From Noviherbaspirillum cavernae (GTDB lineage: Bacteria > Pseudomonadota > Gammaproteobacteria > Burkholderiales > Burkholderiaceae_D): 64,000 bases of DNA. A model generated the notes under the pieces. It was given only the letters and a program-made list of their open reading frames with translations. It had not been told where the DNA came from and ran no database searches. Both the position numbers and the translations under genes were made by a program. Shown in pieces: positions 35,324-45,165 of this stretch. The stretch spans positions 1,922,001-1,986,000 of the forward strand of contig NZ_QYUN01000002.1 in the NCBI RefSeq assembly GCF_003590875.1, in the 5' to 3' direction. How positions within the stretch are numbered: position 1 is the first letter of the stretch; each line of letters begins with the position of its first letter.

Positions 35324-36220
35324 TTGTTTTTCAGTAATTTCCAACTGCACAAACTGCACACCGTGTTTGATATCGTTTTCTTCCTCCTCCTGTCCATCCT
35401 CTACCTCCTTGTGCTTGGTGTCGGGGGCTGGATGGTCTTGCATGCAGGCCGACGGCAGCAGTGGCGCGATCGCATGCTTTCTTCATCGCAGAAGGCGAGA
35501 ATCCGGCTTCAACGCTATGTGAAATTCATGGTCATGCCCTTGCAAGTCTTGTCGCCATCACGCCTTCATGCCGTACTGGCGACAGTTTCCGACTTCCTGC
35601 GCCGCCGCAAAATCGCAACGCTGATCACAAGCACGCTGCTCGTATTCCCCTTCCTGCTGACGATGGCCTTTCTCGGCGAGAGTCGGTTGGAAGGCTTTGA
35701 CGACACCCCGCGGGCAAGCGATCCGGTGATTACCACCTTGCTCCACGGCGAACAATTGGTACCGCCGCCACCTCTTCCACCCGAGTATTTCGTGTCCAGG
35801 GAAGTCGAAGCCCACCGGCAGGAACTTGGCAGTGCCAGCCGGGAATGGCTGAAGCTGGATGCCGATTTCCGCCAAAGATTGCTCACTGCGTACGAGTTGA
35901 TGGTCAGACGTGGCTACCAGATGACGCTGCTCGAAGGCTACCGCAGCCCCGAGCGGCAAGCCTTGCTGGCAAAACTGGGAGCGCACGTCACCAATGCCGG
36001 CGCATATCAGAGCTATCACCAGTATGGTCTGGCGGCCGACAGTGCCTTCTTGCGCGATGGAAAGATCATCATCTCCGAGAAAGATCCATGGGCCATGGAA
36101 GCGTATCGCCAGTTCGGAGAATGTGCGGAATTGGCGGGATTGGTCTGGGGAGGACGTTGGCGAATGATGGATCTCGGTCACGTTGAACTGAGAAAGTCGA
36201 ACATACTTGGGCGGCGTTAA
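35324..36220 (+). CDS. tagX: TagX-like membrane-anchored M15 (LAS) peptidoglycan peptidase
   Basis: This protein of about 298 residues has two N-terminal membrane helices (about 15–38 and 98–117) and a C-terminal zinc peptidase domain of the VanY/M15 type. GYRSPERQ, SYHQYGLAAD (zinc ligands His232 and Asp239) and LGHVEL (His286) are visible. In Acinetobacter and others, TagX L,D-endopeptidase locally opens peptidoglycan so the T6SS can assemble, and it is encoded in the locus as here. The start is uncertain: the longest frame begins with TTG at 35324, and a GTG at 35363 would leave the helices intact. Neither has a good ribosome site. Confidence 0.8.
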   Translation: MFFSNFQLHKLHTVFDIVFFLLLSILYLLVLGVGGWMVLHAGRRQQWRDRMLSSSQKARIRLQRYVKFMVMPLQVLSPSRLHAVLATVSDFLRRRKIATLITSTLLVFPFLLTMAFLGESRLEGFDDTPRASDPVITTLLHGEQLVPPPPLPPEYFVSREVEAHRQELGSASREWLKLDADFRQRLLTAYELMVRRGYQMTLLEGYRSPERQALLAKLGAHVTNAGAYQSYHQYGLAADSAFLRDGKIIISEKDPWAMEAYRQFGECAELAGLVWGGRWRMMDLGHVELRKSNILGRR

Positions 36221-36223
36221 GAG

Positions 36224-36273
36224 TCAATATTGTCATTTTTGCACGTTTAATGTTATCATTATTACAATATTGA
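36224..36273. repeat. 10-bp inverted repeat between tagX-like and PAAR genes
   Basis: TCAATATTGT (36224–36233) and ACAATATTGA (36264–36273) are exact reverse complements 30 bp apart, filling most of the AT-rich 72-bp gap before the PAAR gene. It may be an operator or a structured leader. Confidence 0.45.
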
Positions 36274-36292
36274 TCCGCAGCATACAGACAAC

Positions 36293-36562
36293 ATGACGCA
36301 AGCATTCATTGTCATCGGCGATTCCACAAGCCATGGCGGCACAGTCGTTTCCGGCGCAGCAACCACAGACACCCAGGGAAAGCGGATTGCCCGCGTCGGC
36401 GACAAGGTCACCTGCCCCATCAAGGGACATGGAGGCACTACCGTCATTGCGAGCGGCGACCCGACGGTAATCATCGATGGCAGTCCTGCGGCCCGCCATG
36501 GCGACAAGACTGCATGCGGCGCGACCCTGATCTCATCCCAGTCATCGACAGGCAGCGCGTAA
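36293..36562 (+). CDS. PAAR-domain T6SS spike-tip protein
   Basis: This 89-residue protein is a bare PAAR domain (IGDSTSHGGTVVSGA, RVGDKVTCP, VIASGDPTVIIDG, ARHGDKTACGATL). PAAR proteins cap the VgrG trimer, sharpen the spike and bind zinc through His/Cys residues, which are present (HGG, TCP, HGD, ACG). There is no C-terminal toxin extension. It sits between tagX and the ketosynthase-like gene in the rightward unit and presumably caps the VgrG encoded 21 kb further right. Confidence 0.92.
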   Translation: MTQAFIVIGDSTSHGGTVVSGAATTDTQGKRIARVGDKVTCPIKGHGGTTVIASGDPTVIIDGSPAARHGDKTACGATLISSQSSTGSA

Positions 36563-36674
36563 CGGGCTTCAGAAAATCCATTCCAATCCAGCCACGCAAT
36601 CGCATTCGACGCATGTGCGTGTCAAACAAGGCTCCTTAGTCCGGATCGCTCCACTCCGTGCCACTGCTTAGCAA

Positions 36675-38165
36675 ATGAGTAAATTTCGTCAGTATCTGAA
36701 ATGGTCTTTCGCCTCGCTCGCCATCGTTGCCATGACATGGGCGCTGGTGATTTTCTGGTGGCAGACAACCCGCCGCGTCGCCACCAACGACGATACGCTG
36801 CTGTATCTGGTGATACTGCCAGCAACTGCAGTGACGGCTTTCACTTTGGCGCTATGGCTGCGCAACAGGGCAAGGGCCTCCGACACGCAATCGAATCCGC
36901 AGGCGACACCGGCGGACAGCTTCAACCTCCAGGAACCCGGCTCGGCAGACGACCACGCCCTGACCACCTCCATCATGGCCGCATGGGCCATTACAAACGT
37001 GGCATCCAATGCCGATGAATTTCCAGGCTCCCTTGCAGAGCGCAAGATTCGTCCCGCCCCCGATGAAGTGTTGACCGATGCAGATGGATATCCGCTGCTC
37101 ACAGGCCGAATCGCAACGCTCGATACCGCAACTGTCGACGCGTACCTGAAAACGGCAGTCAACAGCGGCAAGTGCGACGATGTGCCTCCGCAGGACGAAT
37201 GGCGGGAGGCTTTCGTGCGCACCCTTGCGCTGCTTGCCGAACTCATGGAGGCGATTCAGGACGAATGGCCATTTCCGACTGAAACCTTTTCCCGCGCAAA
37301 CGCCGAGCGGACCGCCAATCAAATCACCTTGAGGGGCGCTCCAGCGAGCGCCTCCGAAGAAGAACCGGCGTTGATGCTGCAGATCAAATTGCTGGTTCCC
37401 GACCATTTCCAGCCATGGGAAAAACGGCTTGTCCTGTCGTATTTATCCGAAAAGGCAAGCATTCTGCAGCCATCCAGACAGCCTCTTCAAATCGAACTGG
37501 TTCCGGCACAGAACGATACTGTCGCTCTGCTTTTGTCGGATCAATTCAACATCAACACCAGTCGTGATTCCGTGGCCCATGCCATGCTCGTACTGGCCTG
37601 CGATTCGACGCTGTGCGATTCGGTATCCGAATCCTGGCAAGCTGATGGACGGCTTTTCAGCGCCGGCAACCCGAGCGGCTTCATGCTGGGAGAAGCGGCG
37701 TTCGGCGTCTTGTACGCAAATGAGCGCGCGCAGGATGCGATCGCCGGTACGCCGCTGTGCAAGCTGGCGCGTATCGCCACAGCCACGCGCGACTTCTCCG
37801 CGGATATGCACGGCAAGCCTTCCAGCACATCCCTGATCACGACGGTGCACGACGCGCTGATCAAAGCCGGCATTGCGGCAGAATCGATCGGCGCAGTCGC
37901 CACCGATGCCGACCATCGGACCAGTCGTGCGCTGGAATGCATGGGCGCGATGTTGAGCGCCACCCCGCACCTTGACGCCGTTGAAAACCGATTCGCAGTG
38001 AACGAAGCCTGTGGTCACCTGGGTGCCGCATCCGTCCTTGGCGCAATCGTCGCGGGAGCAATGCACGCAACCGCGGCAGCCTGCCCTGTGCTTCTGTTCA
38101 ACGTCAGTCACGCCACCGAACGTGCAGCCGCCATTCTTCTTCCGCTGGAAGACACCACCACTTGA
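36675..38165 (+). CDS. T6SS-locus membrane protein with a degenerate ketosynthase/thiolase-like domain
   Basis: This 496-residue protein has two N-terminal membrane helices (about 9–28 and 40–62) and a large soluble part that resembles the second half of beta-ketoacyl synthases. RLFSAGNPSGFMLGEAAFGVL corresponds to the GFV-GEGAG block (quoted to its core GFMLGEAAFGVL), and NEACGHLGAAS corresponds to the KSxxGHxxGAAG block, with the His kept but the Lys replaced. No DTACSS-type active-site Cys motif is seen, so catalysis is doubtful. Similar proteins are encoded near tssM in Burkholderia-type T6SS loci, as I recall. The role is unknown, perhaps structural at the membrane complex. Confidence 0.65.
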   Translation: MSKFRQYLKWSFASLAIVAMTWALVIFWWQTTRRVATNDDTLLYLVILPATAVTAFTLALWLRNRARASDTQSNPQATPADSFNLQEPGSADDHALTTSIMAAWAITNVASNADEFPGSLAERKIRPAPDEVLTDADGYPLLTGRIATLDTATVDAYLKTAVNSGKCDDVPPQDEWREAFVRTLALLAELMEAIQDEWPFPTETFSRANAERTANQITLRGAPASASEEEPALMLQIKLLVPDHFQPWEKRLVLSYLSEKASILQPSRQPLQIELVPAQNDTVALLLSDQFNINTSRDSVAHAMLVLACDSTLCDSVSESWQADGRLFSAGNPSGFMLGEAAFGVLYANERAQDAIAGTPLCKLARIATATRDFSADMHGKPSSTSLITTVHDALIKAGIAAESIGAVATDADHRTSRALECMGAMLSATPHLDAVENRFAVNEACGHLGAASVLGAIVAGAMHATAAACPVLLFNVSHATERAAAILLPLEDTTT

Positions 38166-38195
38166 CTACACCACCGCCGCCTCGCCAGGCAGCTT

Positions 38196-41100
38196 ATGGA
38201 TATTCCAATGAATCGAATCCTCGACGTCCTCAAAGATGCACGCGTCATTTCCCCGTTAGGCTTGTTGCTCACGCTTGTCGCAACGTACCTGCTTGGAACC
38301 GCTTTCCAAGTGTCTTCAACATGGATTTACCTCGCCTTCATCCTCATTCTGCTCGCCTGGACCGGTTATTGGCTGCTCAAATGGAAGAGGCAGCGTCGCG
38401 CTGTTGGCGCAATGGAAAAAATGTTCCACAGCCAGACCGATGAAGCCGTCATAACAGCGGCACCGGACAAGAAACAGGACGTCGAAATATTGCGCAAACG
38501 TCTGCTGGATGCAGTCAGCAAGATCAAGAATTCCAAGCTCGGGCAAACGACCGGCAGCGCTGCACTGTATGAAATGCCGTGGTACATCGTCATCGGCAAT
38601 CCGGCTGCGGGAAAAAGCACGGCCGTGATCAATTCCGGGTTGAACTTTCCGTTTTCAGACAAGAGCGGGCAAGCTGTGCAAGGCATCGGCGGCACGCGCA
38701 ACTGCGACTGGTTTTTCACCACCGAAGGAATCCTGCTGGATACCGCAGGACGATATGCCGTCCACGAAGAAGACCGCAGCGAGTGGTTCGGCTTCCTGAG
38801 CCTGCTGAAGAAATACCGGCCCAAAGCGCCCATCAACGGCATTGTCATCGTTGCCAGCATCGCCGAACTTGCCGGCAATCGCCCCGACATCACGATCAAT
38901 CTGGCAAAGCAGCTGCGCCAACGCGTACAGGAATTGACCGAGCGCCTCGAACTGTTCGTGCCGGTTTACGTCATGTTCACCAAGGTCGACTTGATCGCAG
39001 GCTTTGTCGACTTCTTCGAAGATTCGGATAGCGAGGAACGCAGCCGCGTGTGGGGTGCAACCTTGCCATACGACATGGACGGCAAGGCGAATGCAGTCAC
39101 CCTGTTCGATCAGCATTTCGACACGCTTGCGGATGGCATAAAAGAACTCGGCACCACTCGCATGTCGCTCAATCGCGGCGAAGCAATGAGTCCCGGTATC
39201 CTGACATTTCCCATGGAATTTGTCGGCATCAAGCATCATTTGCGCAGCTTCATCGCCACACTGTTCGAAGACAATCCTTTCCAGTTCAAGCCGATTTTTC
39301 GCGGCTTCTATTTCACGAGCGCCATTCAGGAGGGCGTCGCCTCGCACGCCACGGGGCAACGCATCGTGCAGCAGTTCGGACTTTCGGCAGGCAGAAAAAT
39401 GACCGCCAGCGTCAGTTCCAACGCCGGATTCTTTCTGAAGAACCTTTTTTCATCCGTCATCTTCGCGGATCGCGATCTGGTTCGCCAATATGCCAGCCGC
39501 AGCAAATTACTATGGCGGCAAGCCATCTTCTACTGCGCAGTATTGGTTCTGGGAGTGACTCTGGCGGGATGGAGCTGGTCCTACGTGACCAATCGTCAAT
39601 ATGCAGCAAACATACAGGCCGATCTGGACAAGGCCGTTCAAGTCCAGGAAAGCAAGTTCGACCTGATCTCGCGACTCGAAGCACTGGGCATCCTTCAGGA
39701 CCGCCTCGAGCAATTGCAGCGCTATCGCAGCGACAAACCTCTGGCACTGAGTCTGGGACTCTATCAAGGCGAGCGTATTGAAAACAAGCTTCGTTCCGAA
39801 TACTTCAAAGGCATTCAGCAAGTCATGCTGTCGCCGATGACCCTCAATCTCGAAACCTTTCTTGCAGAAGTCAACAACAGTTCGGAAAAATTACTCGCAG
39901 CTGCCGCCTCGCCACAAAAGACAGGTGCGATGGCAACGGCCTCAAGCGACAGTCCTTCCGTACCAAAGTCTAACGGTACGCCATACAAGGATCTCTCCCC
40001 GGCCAATCCTGAAGATGCCTACAACGCCCTCAAGACCTACCTGATGCTGGCGAACCGCGACCGCATCGATACCAGCCATCTGAGCGACCAAATCACACGA
40101 TTCTGGCGCGGATGGCTGGAAGCGAATCGCGGCAATGCAACTCGGGAACAAGTGATCCGCAGCGCAGAAAAACTGATCACGTACTATCTTGCGCAAGCGG
40201 AAGAACCCGATTTTCCCTTGATCGAGAACAAATTCACTCTGATCGATCAAACCCGTGAAACCTTGCGTGTTGTCGTCAAAGGCACGCCCGCCCGAGAGCG
40301 CGTGTATAGCGAAATCAAGATGAGGGCATCAACACGCTTTCCTGCAGTTTCGGTTGCCAGCGTGGTCGGCGACCAGAACAGGGAAATCATTGCAGGCAGC
40401 CATGCAGTCGCCGGGACATTCACCCGTGAAGCGTGGGAGCAATTCGTCGAAGGTGCGATCAAGGATGCCGGCACCAAGGAACTGCAATCCGCTGACTGGG
40501 TGCTCAAGACGACTGCGCATGATGACCTTTCACTTGAAGGCAGTCCGGAACAGATCCAGAAGGAACTTACCCGCATGTACAAGGCGGAGTACGTGAACGA
40601 GTGGAAGAAGTTCGCCCAAGGCATCACGATCGGCGATTTCGGCACCTTCGAAAATGCGGCAGCAAGCATGAACCGATTGGGCGACCCCGTCTCGTCCCCG
40701 CTGAAGAGCGTGTTGCAGACCTTGTACAACCAGACTTCCTGGGACAATCCATCGCTGGTCAATCAGGGCTTGCAAAATGCCCGCCGCGGCGTCATCGACT
40801 GGTTCAAGGAAACCATCCTCCGCCAAGCCCCTTCCCGCGTGAATGTGAACCTGAACATGAACGCGCGACAACCTGGCATGCAAATGGGCGCTGTCGGCAA
40901 GGAGTTTGCGGCCATCGCGAAGTTGACTGTGGCACACGGTGAGAACAAGGATACCTCGCTCATGAATGGCTACTTGAGTCAGCTGTCCAGGGTACGCGCC
41001 CGCTTCAATCAGATCAAGAATGCCGGTGACATCGGCCCAGCCAGCAAGCAACTGATGCAGGCAACGCTGGACGGCAGCAATTCGGAACTGGCAGAAGCAC

Positions 41101-41975
41101 TCAAGTACGTCGACGAGAGCATGCTGACAGGCATGTCGGATTCGGAACGAACAACCATCCGTCCGCTTCTGGTCCGACCGCTGATGCAGGCATTTGCGGT
41201 CATCATTGCTCCCGCAGAACAGGAACTGAACCGTACATGGGCCGCCCAGGTTCTCGAACCTTTCGATAAATCCCTTGGCACCAAATACCCGTTCTCCCCC
41301 GATTCGCGGATCGAGGCCACCGCCCCGGAAATCGCGCAGATATTCGGCCCCGACGGCGCCATCTCGAAGTTCGTCCAGACCGGCATGGGGCCGCTGGTCA
41401 TCCGACGCGGCGATACCTTGTCGACGCGGACATGGGCGGATATGGGGCTGCGTCTGAATTCGGCATTCGCAGGCAACCTCGCTCGCTACGTTACCGCGCA
41501 TGGAGGCACCGCTGCCACCACTGCCGCCGTGGCAGATCAACCGCAAACCAGCTTTCAGTTACAGCCGATTCCAACAGCCGGTTTGACCGAGTACACCATC
41601 GAGATCGACGGACAAATCCTGCGGTACCGCAATGGCTTGCAGGACTGGACGAATTTCACCTGGCCAAACGCGAACGGGCAACCCGGCGCAAAAATCGTGG
41701 CAGTGACGTCGGATGGTCGCGCAGTCGAGATTGCGAATTTTCCGGGGCAGTTCGGCCTTGAAAAACTGGTGAACTCAGCCCAGCGCAAAAAACTGGACAA
41801 CGGCTCCTTCACCATGACATGGATCGGCGCCGGCCATCAAGTGAGTGCAAATTTCAGACTGATCAGCGATTCGCGCGCCGGCAGCAACGCCCCAGGCGGC
41901 AACTCGAGCGCAGGCCTTCGCGACTTGAAGCTGCCGGCTACAGTGGCGGGCGTGGCAAGCGAAAATGCACAATAA
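38196..41975 (+). CDS. tssM: T6SS membrane complex protein TssM (IcmF)
   Basis: This 1,259-residue inner-membrane protein has two early helices (about 18–62), an NTPase-like cytoplasmic domain with Walker A GNPAAGKST (about 134–142), a third helix near 435–455, and a large periplasmic domain (IcmF-related and DUF1215-like) that contacts TssJ. TssM with TssL and TssJ forms the trans-envelope channel. Translation may start at 38196 or at the in-frame ATG at 38208. The gene lies 30 bp after the ketosynthase-like gene and 21 bp before tagF in the same unit. The length is normal for the family. Confidence 0.95.
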   Translation: MDIPMNRILDVLKDARVISPLGLLLTLVATYLLGTAFQVSSTWIYLAFILILLAWTGYWLLKWKRQRRAVGAMEKMFHSQTDEAVITAAPDKKQDVEILRKRLLDAVSKIKNSKLGQTTGSAALYEMPWYIVIGNPAAGKSTAVINSGLNFPFSDKSGQAVQGIGGTRNCDWFFTTEGILLDTAGRYAVHEEDRSEWFGFLSLLKKYRPKAPINGIVIVASIAELAGNRPDITINLAKQLRQRVQELTERLELFVPVYVMFTKVDLIAGFVDFFEDSDSEERSRVWGATLPYDMDGKANAVTLFDQHFDTLADGIKELGTTRMSLNRGEAMSPGILTFPMEFVGIKHHLRSFIATLFEDNPFQFKPIFRGFYFTSAIQEGVASHATGQRIVQQFGLSAGRKMTASVSSNAGFFLKNLFSSVIFADRDLVRQYASRSKLLWRQAIFYCAVLVLGVTLAGWSWSYVTNRQYAANIQADLDKAVQVQESKFDLISRLEALGILQDRLEQLQRYRSDKPLALSLGLYQGERIENKLRSEYFKGIQQVMLSPMTLNLETFLAEVNNSSEKLLAAAASPQKTGAMATASSDSPSVPKSNGTPYKDLSPANPEDAYNALKTYLMLANRDRIDTSHLSDQITRFWRGWLEANRGNATREQVIRSAEKLITYYLAQAEEPDFPLIENKFTLIDQTRETLRVVVKGTPARERVYSEIKMRASTRFPAVSVASVVGDQNREIIAGSHAVAGTFTREAWEQFVEGAIKDAGTKELQSADWVLKTTAHDDLSLEGSPEQIQKELTRMYKAEYVNEWKKFAQGITIGDFGTFENAAASMNRLGDPVSSPLKSVLQTLYNQTSWDNPSLVNQGLQNARRGVIDWFKETILRQAPSRVNVNLNMNARQPGMQMGAVGKEFAAIAKLTVAHGENKDTSLMNGYLSQLSRVRARFNQIKNAGDIGPASKQLMQATLDGSNSELAEALKYVDESMLTGMSDSERTTIRPLLVRPLMQAFAVIIAPAEQELNRTWAAQVLEPFDKSLGTKYPFSPDSRIEATAPEIAQIFGPDGAISKFVQTGMGPLVIRRGDTLSTRTWADMGLRLNSAFAGNLARYVTAHGGTAATTAAVADQPQTSFQLQPIPTAGLTEYTIEIDGQILRYRNGLQDWTNFTWPNANGQPGAKIVAVTSDGRAVEIANFPGQFGLEKLVNSAQRKKLDNGSFTMTWIGAGHQVSANFRLISDSRAGSNAPGGNSSAGLRDLKLPATVAGVASENAQ

Positions 41976-41996
41976 GAACAAGATTCGAAAATCATC

Positions 41997-42995
41997 ATGA
42001 GCGCACACAAGACAATAAAGCTACGCAATCCCGGCTCCGTCTATTTCGGCAAGATTTCATCGCGCGGGGATTTTGTCAAAAGCACGAGCGGCACAAAGCT
42101 GATTTCCCTCATTGACAGCTGGGCAGCGCAAGGCATGGAACTGCTCATCGCCGATCCCGATTGGAAAGCAAGGTACGACGATGGCGCAGCAATCGATTTT
42201 CTGTTTGCAGGAACGCGAAAGCACCATGCCGTCTGCGGCTCAATGATTCCGAGCTGTGACAGTTCGTCGCGACGTTTTCCGTTCATCGCCGCAACGATGT
42301 TCGAAATCGATGACGCGATGGACTTTCTGCCCCTCAGTCCGCTTTTTCTGGAAAGGCACATCAATCACCAGCGCGCCTTGATTCATCACATTGCCAAGAC
42401 GCACGATGCTGCCGACGCGTTGAGCGCACTGAACGAGATTTCGCTGGAATCGGAGGTCGACGGCAACAAGCACGTCGGCAGCTATGAACATTTCCTCGCC
42501 AATACCACATTGACCAATTTGACCAACTCCCTGGCCTTCGATCGCGAGCAGGCGACGGTGCGTCAAATGATTCTGGCGATCGGATACCTGCTGCAACCGG
42601 TGTTGACGAATTATGCAATTCCTCCACAGAAGGGCCTTGCCCTGCCGATGACGCGCGATCCATCGCAAGCCGCCTTCATCAAGGCACTGTGGATCGACCT
42701 GATCAGTACATTCCTGCCACGCGCCGAATTCGAACTCAGTATCTTTTCGTGCATGCGCAGGGGAAATCCAAAGCTCATCGTGACATTGAACGGCGCAACG
42801 CCTTCCGTTTTTCAAGTCCTCTTCTCCGAACGATGCGAGGAGGATTATCTGATCAATGTCGAACATTCTGCGGCGTGGATCGAAGAATGCGCCTCACAGG
42901 AGCCCGCCACGTTCAAGCTGTCCAGTTATCTGGAGCACGACGCACTTTCCTTGCGTCAGCTCGTTGACACGTTTCGCCAAAGCTTTTCAGGTTAG
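41997..42995 (+). CDS. tagF: T6SS accessory protein TagF (ImpM family)
   Basis: This 332-residue protein opens with VYFGKISSRGDFVKS, the classic TagF N-terminal motif (GK…RGDF), followed by SWAAQGM and RRFPFIAA. TagF is a cytoplasmic post-translational repressor of T6SS assembly that acts on Fha in some systems and elsewhere without it. No ppkA/fha/pppA genes are visible in this window, so any threonine-phosphorylation pathway would have to lie elsewhere or be absent. It follows tssM by 21 bp. Confidence 0.92.
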   Translation: MSAHKTIKLRNPGSVYFGKISSRGDFVKSTSGTKLISLIDSWAAQGMELLIADPDWKARYDDGAAIDFLFAGTRKHHAVCGSMIPSCDSSSRRFPFIAATMFEIDDAMDFLPLSPLFLERHINHQRALIHHIAKTHDAADALSALNEISLESEVDGNKHVGSYEHFLANTTLTNLTNSLAFDREQATVRQMILAIGYLLQPVLTNYAIPPQKGLALPMTRDPSQAAFIKALWIDLISTFLPRAEFELSIFSCMRRGNPKLIVTLNGATPSVFQVLFSERCEEDYLINVEHSAAWIEECASQEPATFKLSSYLEHDALSLRQLVDTFRQSFSG

Positions 42996-43040
42996 CCAGA
43001 CGTTTGGCAACGCCAATCACCAAGCAATCACGCCATCGAC

Positions 43041-43835
43041 ATGAATACACCGAGTCTCTTCTCTTCCATTGTCCTCTGCGGCGCGCTGACTGCCGCCACA
43101 TCGACGGTCACGCACGCAGCATCCACACAGGTGTCAATACCGCCCGACCGCGTTGTCATTTCGGGAGCGGTTCCGGACGAATCGACCAAGGCAGCACTTC
43201 TTGCAAGGCTGCAGGAGGTGTACGGCACCGGCCAGGTCATCGATCAAATGACGGTCGGCGGGGTCATTGCGCCACCGAACTGGTCAACGCATGTACCGAA
43301 GCTGATAGGTCAAAATCTGAAGTCCATTGGCAAGGGACAGCTCGTGATCGAAGGGACCACCATTACCATGCGCGGAGAAGTAGGTAACGAGGCCACGCGG
43401 CAATCCATTGCGAGCGAGTTTTCCAACGTGCTGTCTCCCGGCTATGTCATCAAGAATGCATTGCGCGTCACCGCGGCCAGCCAGGCGCTGCTCGATCAAA
43501 CACTTGCAAACCGTGTCATTGAGTTCGAACATGGCAGCGCCTTGCTCACAGAACCAGGAAAGCGGATTCTCGACGAAATGTCGGAAGCGCTGAGGAATAT
43601 GAACGCAAAGAAGATCGAAGTCATTGGTCACACTGACAATCGGGGTGACCCGGCACTCAATCACGCCCTGTCGCGTTCCCGTGCCGACTCCGTCAAGACT
43701 TACCTCGTCGCCAAAGGCATCCCTTCAGCTCTTGTCGCAACAAGCGGCATGGGTTCCGATCAACCAGTCGTGCCGAACACTACGGATGAAGGGCGAAAAC
43801 GCAACAGACGTATTGAGTTTCGCGTCGGCCAGTAA
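43041..43835 (+). CDS. OmpA-family periplasmic protein (TagN-like)
   Basis: This 264-residue protein has a signal peptide ending near THAAS, a middle with BON-like repeats (VISGAVPDESTKAALLARL; GEVGNEATRQSIASEF), and a C-terminal OmpA peptidoglycan-binding domain (VIEFEHGSALLTEPG, VIGHTDNRGD, LSRSRADSVKTYL, NRRIEFRV). In this locus TssL lacks its own OmpA extension, so this protein may supply cell-wall anchoring for the membrane complex. It is the last gene of the left unit. Confidence 0.88.
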   Translation: MNTPSLFSSIVLCGALTAATSTVTHAASTQVSIPPDRVVISGAVPDESTKAALLARLQEVYGTGQVIDQMTVGGVIAPPNWSTHVPKLIGQNLKSIGKGQLVIEGTTITMRGEVGNEATRQSIASEFSNVLSPGYVIKNALRVTAASQALLDQTLANRVIEFEHGSALLTEPGKRILDEMSEALRNMNAKKIEVIGHTDNRGDPALNHALSRSRADSVKTYLVAKGIPSALVATSGMGSDQPVVPNTTDEGRKRNRRIEFRVGQ

Positions 43836-43886
43836 GGGGACTCCTTCAGCGCGGATCACTGAACCCGCACTTTCTCGCCGCTGCAG

Positions 43887-43913
43887 CAAGCCGCTCGAAA
43901 GCATGGCGGCTTG
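43887..43913 (+). terminator. Candidate hairpin between the convergent left and central T6SS units
   Basis: CAAGCCGC and GCGGCTTG form a perfect 8-bp stem with an 11-base loop, 52 bp past the OmpA-like stop, in the 243-bp gap between convergent operons. A termination role is plausible from position; there is no T-run. Nothing else is seen in the gap. Confidence 0.35.
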
Positions 43914-44078
43914 GCCCGCCTCCCAAGTTCACAGGCATACTTGTGGTGAATGCAATGATTTGAAAGTCTTTGCCGTTTCGCAGGCACTGGTAACACCCTT
44001 CAAAACGCCTGTCTTGTCGGCTGAAATTACGAGACGCATTGCAGGAAACCGACATCGGCAGTAAACGATCTCCAGCCG

Positions 44079-45158
44079 TCAACTCTTCTCGCCGGAGGTA
44101 TCCATGTCCAATCCGAGCATTTCCTCGATATTGGAAAGCGTACCCTGATCCTTTACCACACTACGCAGCCAGGAATGCAGAGGCATGCTTCCCCAATGCG
44201 CAGCCTTGTCCGCAAGATAGGCAACCGGACTATGTGGCTCGGTATTACGAAAAAAGATAGCGACTTCCCGCAAAAGAGCAAGGGCCTGCGCCCGATTCCT
44301 GACGCCCCCGGAGATCGCATTCTGTACTGGAAAAACAGGTCCGGCATCCGTCTCGCCCCCTGAAGCGCCTCGCTCGAGAACCGTAACCGGTGCCAAGATC
44401 CCCACTTCCTTGCCAATCGTCTGCAGACGAAAACGTACCGCGTCAAGACTTTCGCTCAAGGACGTAAACGATGGCCCCTCCATACCGAAGAGTGCGTCGG
44501 ACGATTGCGTCAATTGCTTCAATGCTGCGATGCATCGCTCAACATCAGCGTTCCACTGAACATAGCGGGTCTTCCCTGTCTTTTGCACTGCGCTGGAGAA
44601 TTTCTCGAGTGTGATCCTGCTCTCGATATCGGAGATCGCTTCGGGATCGCGTTGCAACTGTGTCTGTAAAAGTCGCGCCGATTCATAGTCGTTCAGACTG
44701 AAGGATCCCGGCTTTGCATCCGTTATCGGCGTCTGGCGCACCAGTGCCGCCATGCGCGTCACGAACCATGAAAGATTTCCAATGCGTCGCTCCTGGTCGC
44801 CGGCTTCCGCCTGTGGATGCATGTCGTTGCCAAACGTCGCAAGCAATTGCGACATGATCTCCATGCCCAGAGCAAGACCAGACAAGCCGGAAGTCTTGAT
44901 CATGCCTTCAGCAAGCCAGGCAGACAGTCGCAAATCCTTGCTGCGTTTTTTCAGCAATTCGGCGCAGCATTCGACAACCATCGGCCAGTCCGCTTGCTTC
45001 AAGGTTGTTTGCCATTCGCCATAATCAACCGTTGGATCATCTTCGCGCCGCGCTTCCTGGATTCGATCGAATTCAGGAGAAAAAGACATGTCCTCGCCGC
45101 AAGGCTGTTCAGGGGAAAGCGGCATCAGAATGCCATCAGGAATTTTTTCCATTTTCAT
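44079..45158 (-). CDS. tssA: T6SS baseplate/cap protein TssA
   Basis: This 359-residue protein has the ImpA N-terminal domain (PLSPEQPCGEDMSFSPEFDRI, quoted to GEDMSFSPEFD), the GNLSWFVTR segment and a C-terminal domain with PHSPVAYLADKAAHW, typical of TssA proteins that prime sheath polymerisation. It is last in the central leftward unit, 7 bp after clpV. The start M1 (45158) or M3 (45152) cannot be separated. Its length fits the shorter TssA class. Confidence 0.92.
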   Translation of the reverse strand: MKMEKIPDGILMPLSPEQPCGEDMSFSPEFDRIQEARREDDPTVDYGEWQTTLKQADWPMVVECCAELLKKRSKDLRLSAWLAEGMIKTSGLSGLALGMEIMSQLLATFGNDMHPQAEAGDQERRIGNLSWFVTRMAALVRQTPITDAKPGSFSLNDYESARLLQTQLQRDPEAISDIESRITLEKFSSAVQKTGKTRYVQWNADVERCIAALKQLTQSSDALFGMEGPSFTSLSESLDAVRFRLQTIGKEVGILAPVTVLERGASGGETDAGPVFPVQNAISGGVRNRAQALALLREVAIFFRNTEPHSPVAYLADKAAHWGSMPLHSWLRSVVKDQGTLSNIEEMLGLDMDTSGEKS

Positions 45159-45165
45159 TTATCGG

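Noticed and set aside
39970..39980. Base-level repeats and low-complexity within tssM considered as a frameshift site
   Set aside because: The frame is continuous over 1,259 codons with normal family length; nothing suggests disruption.
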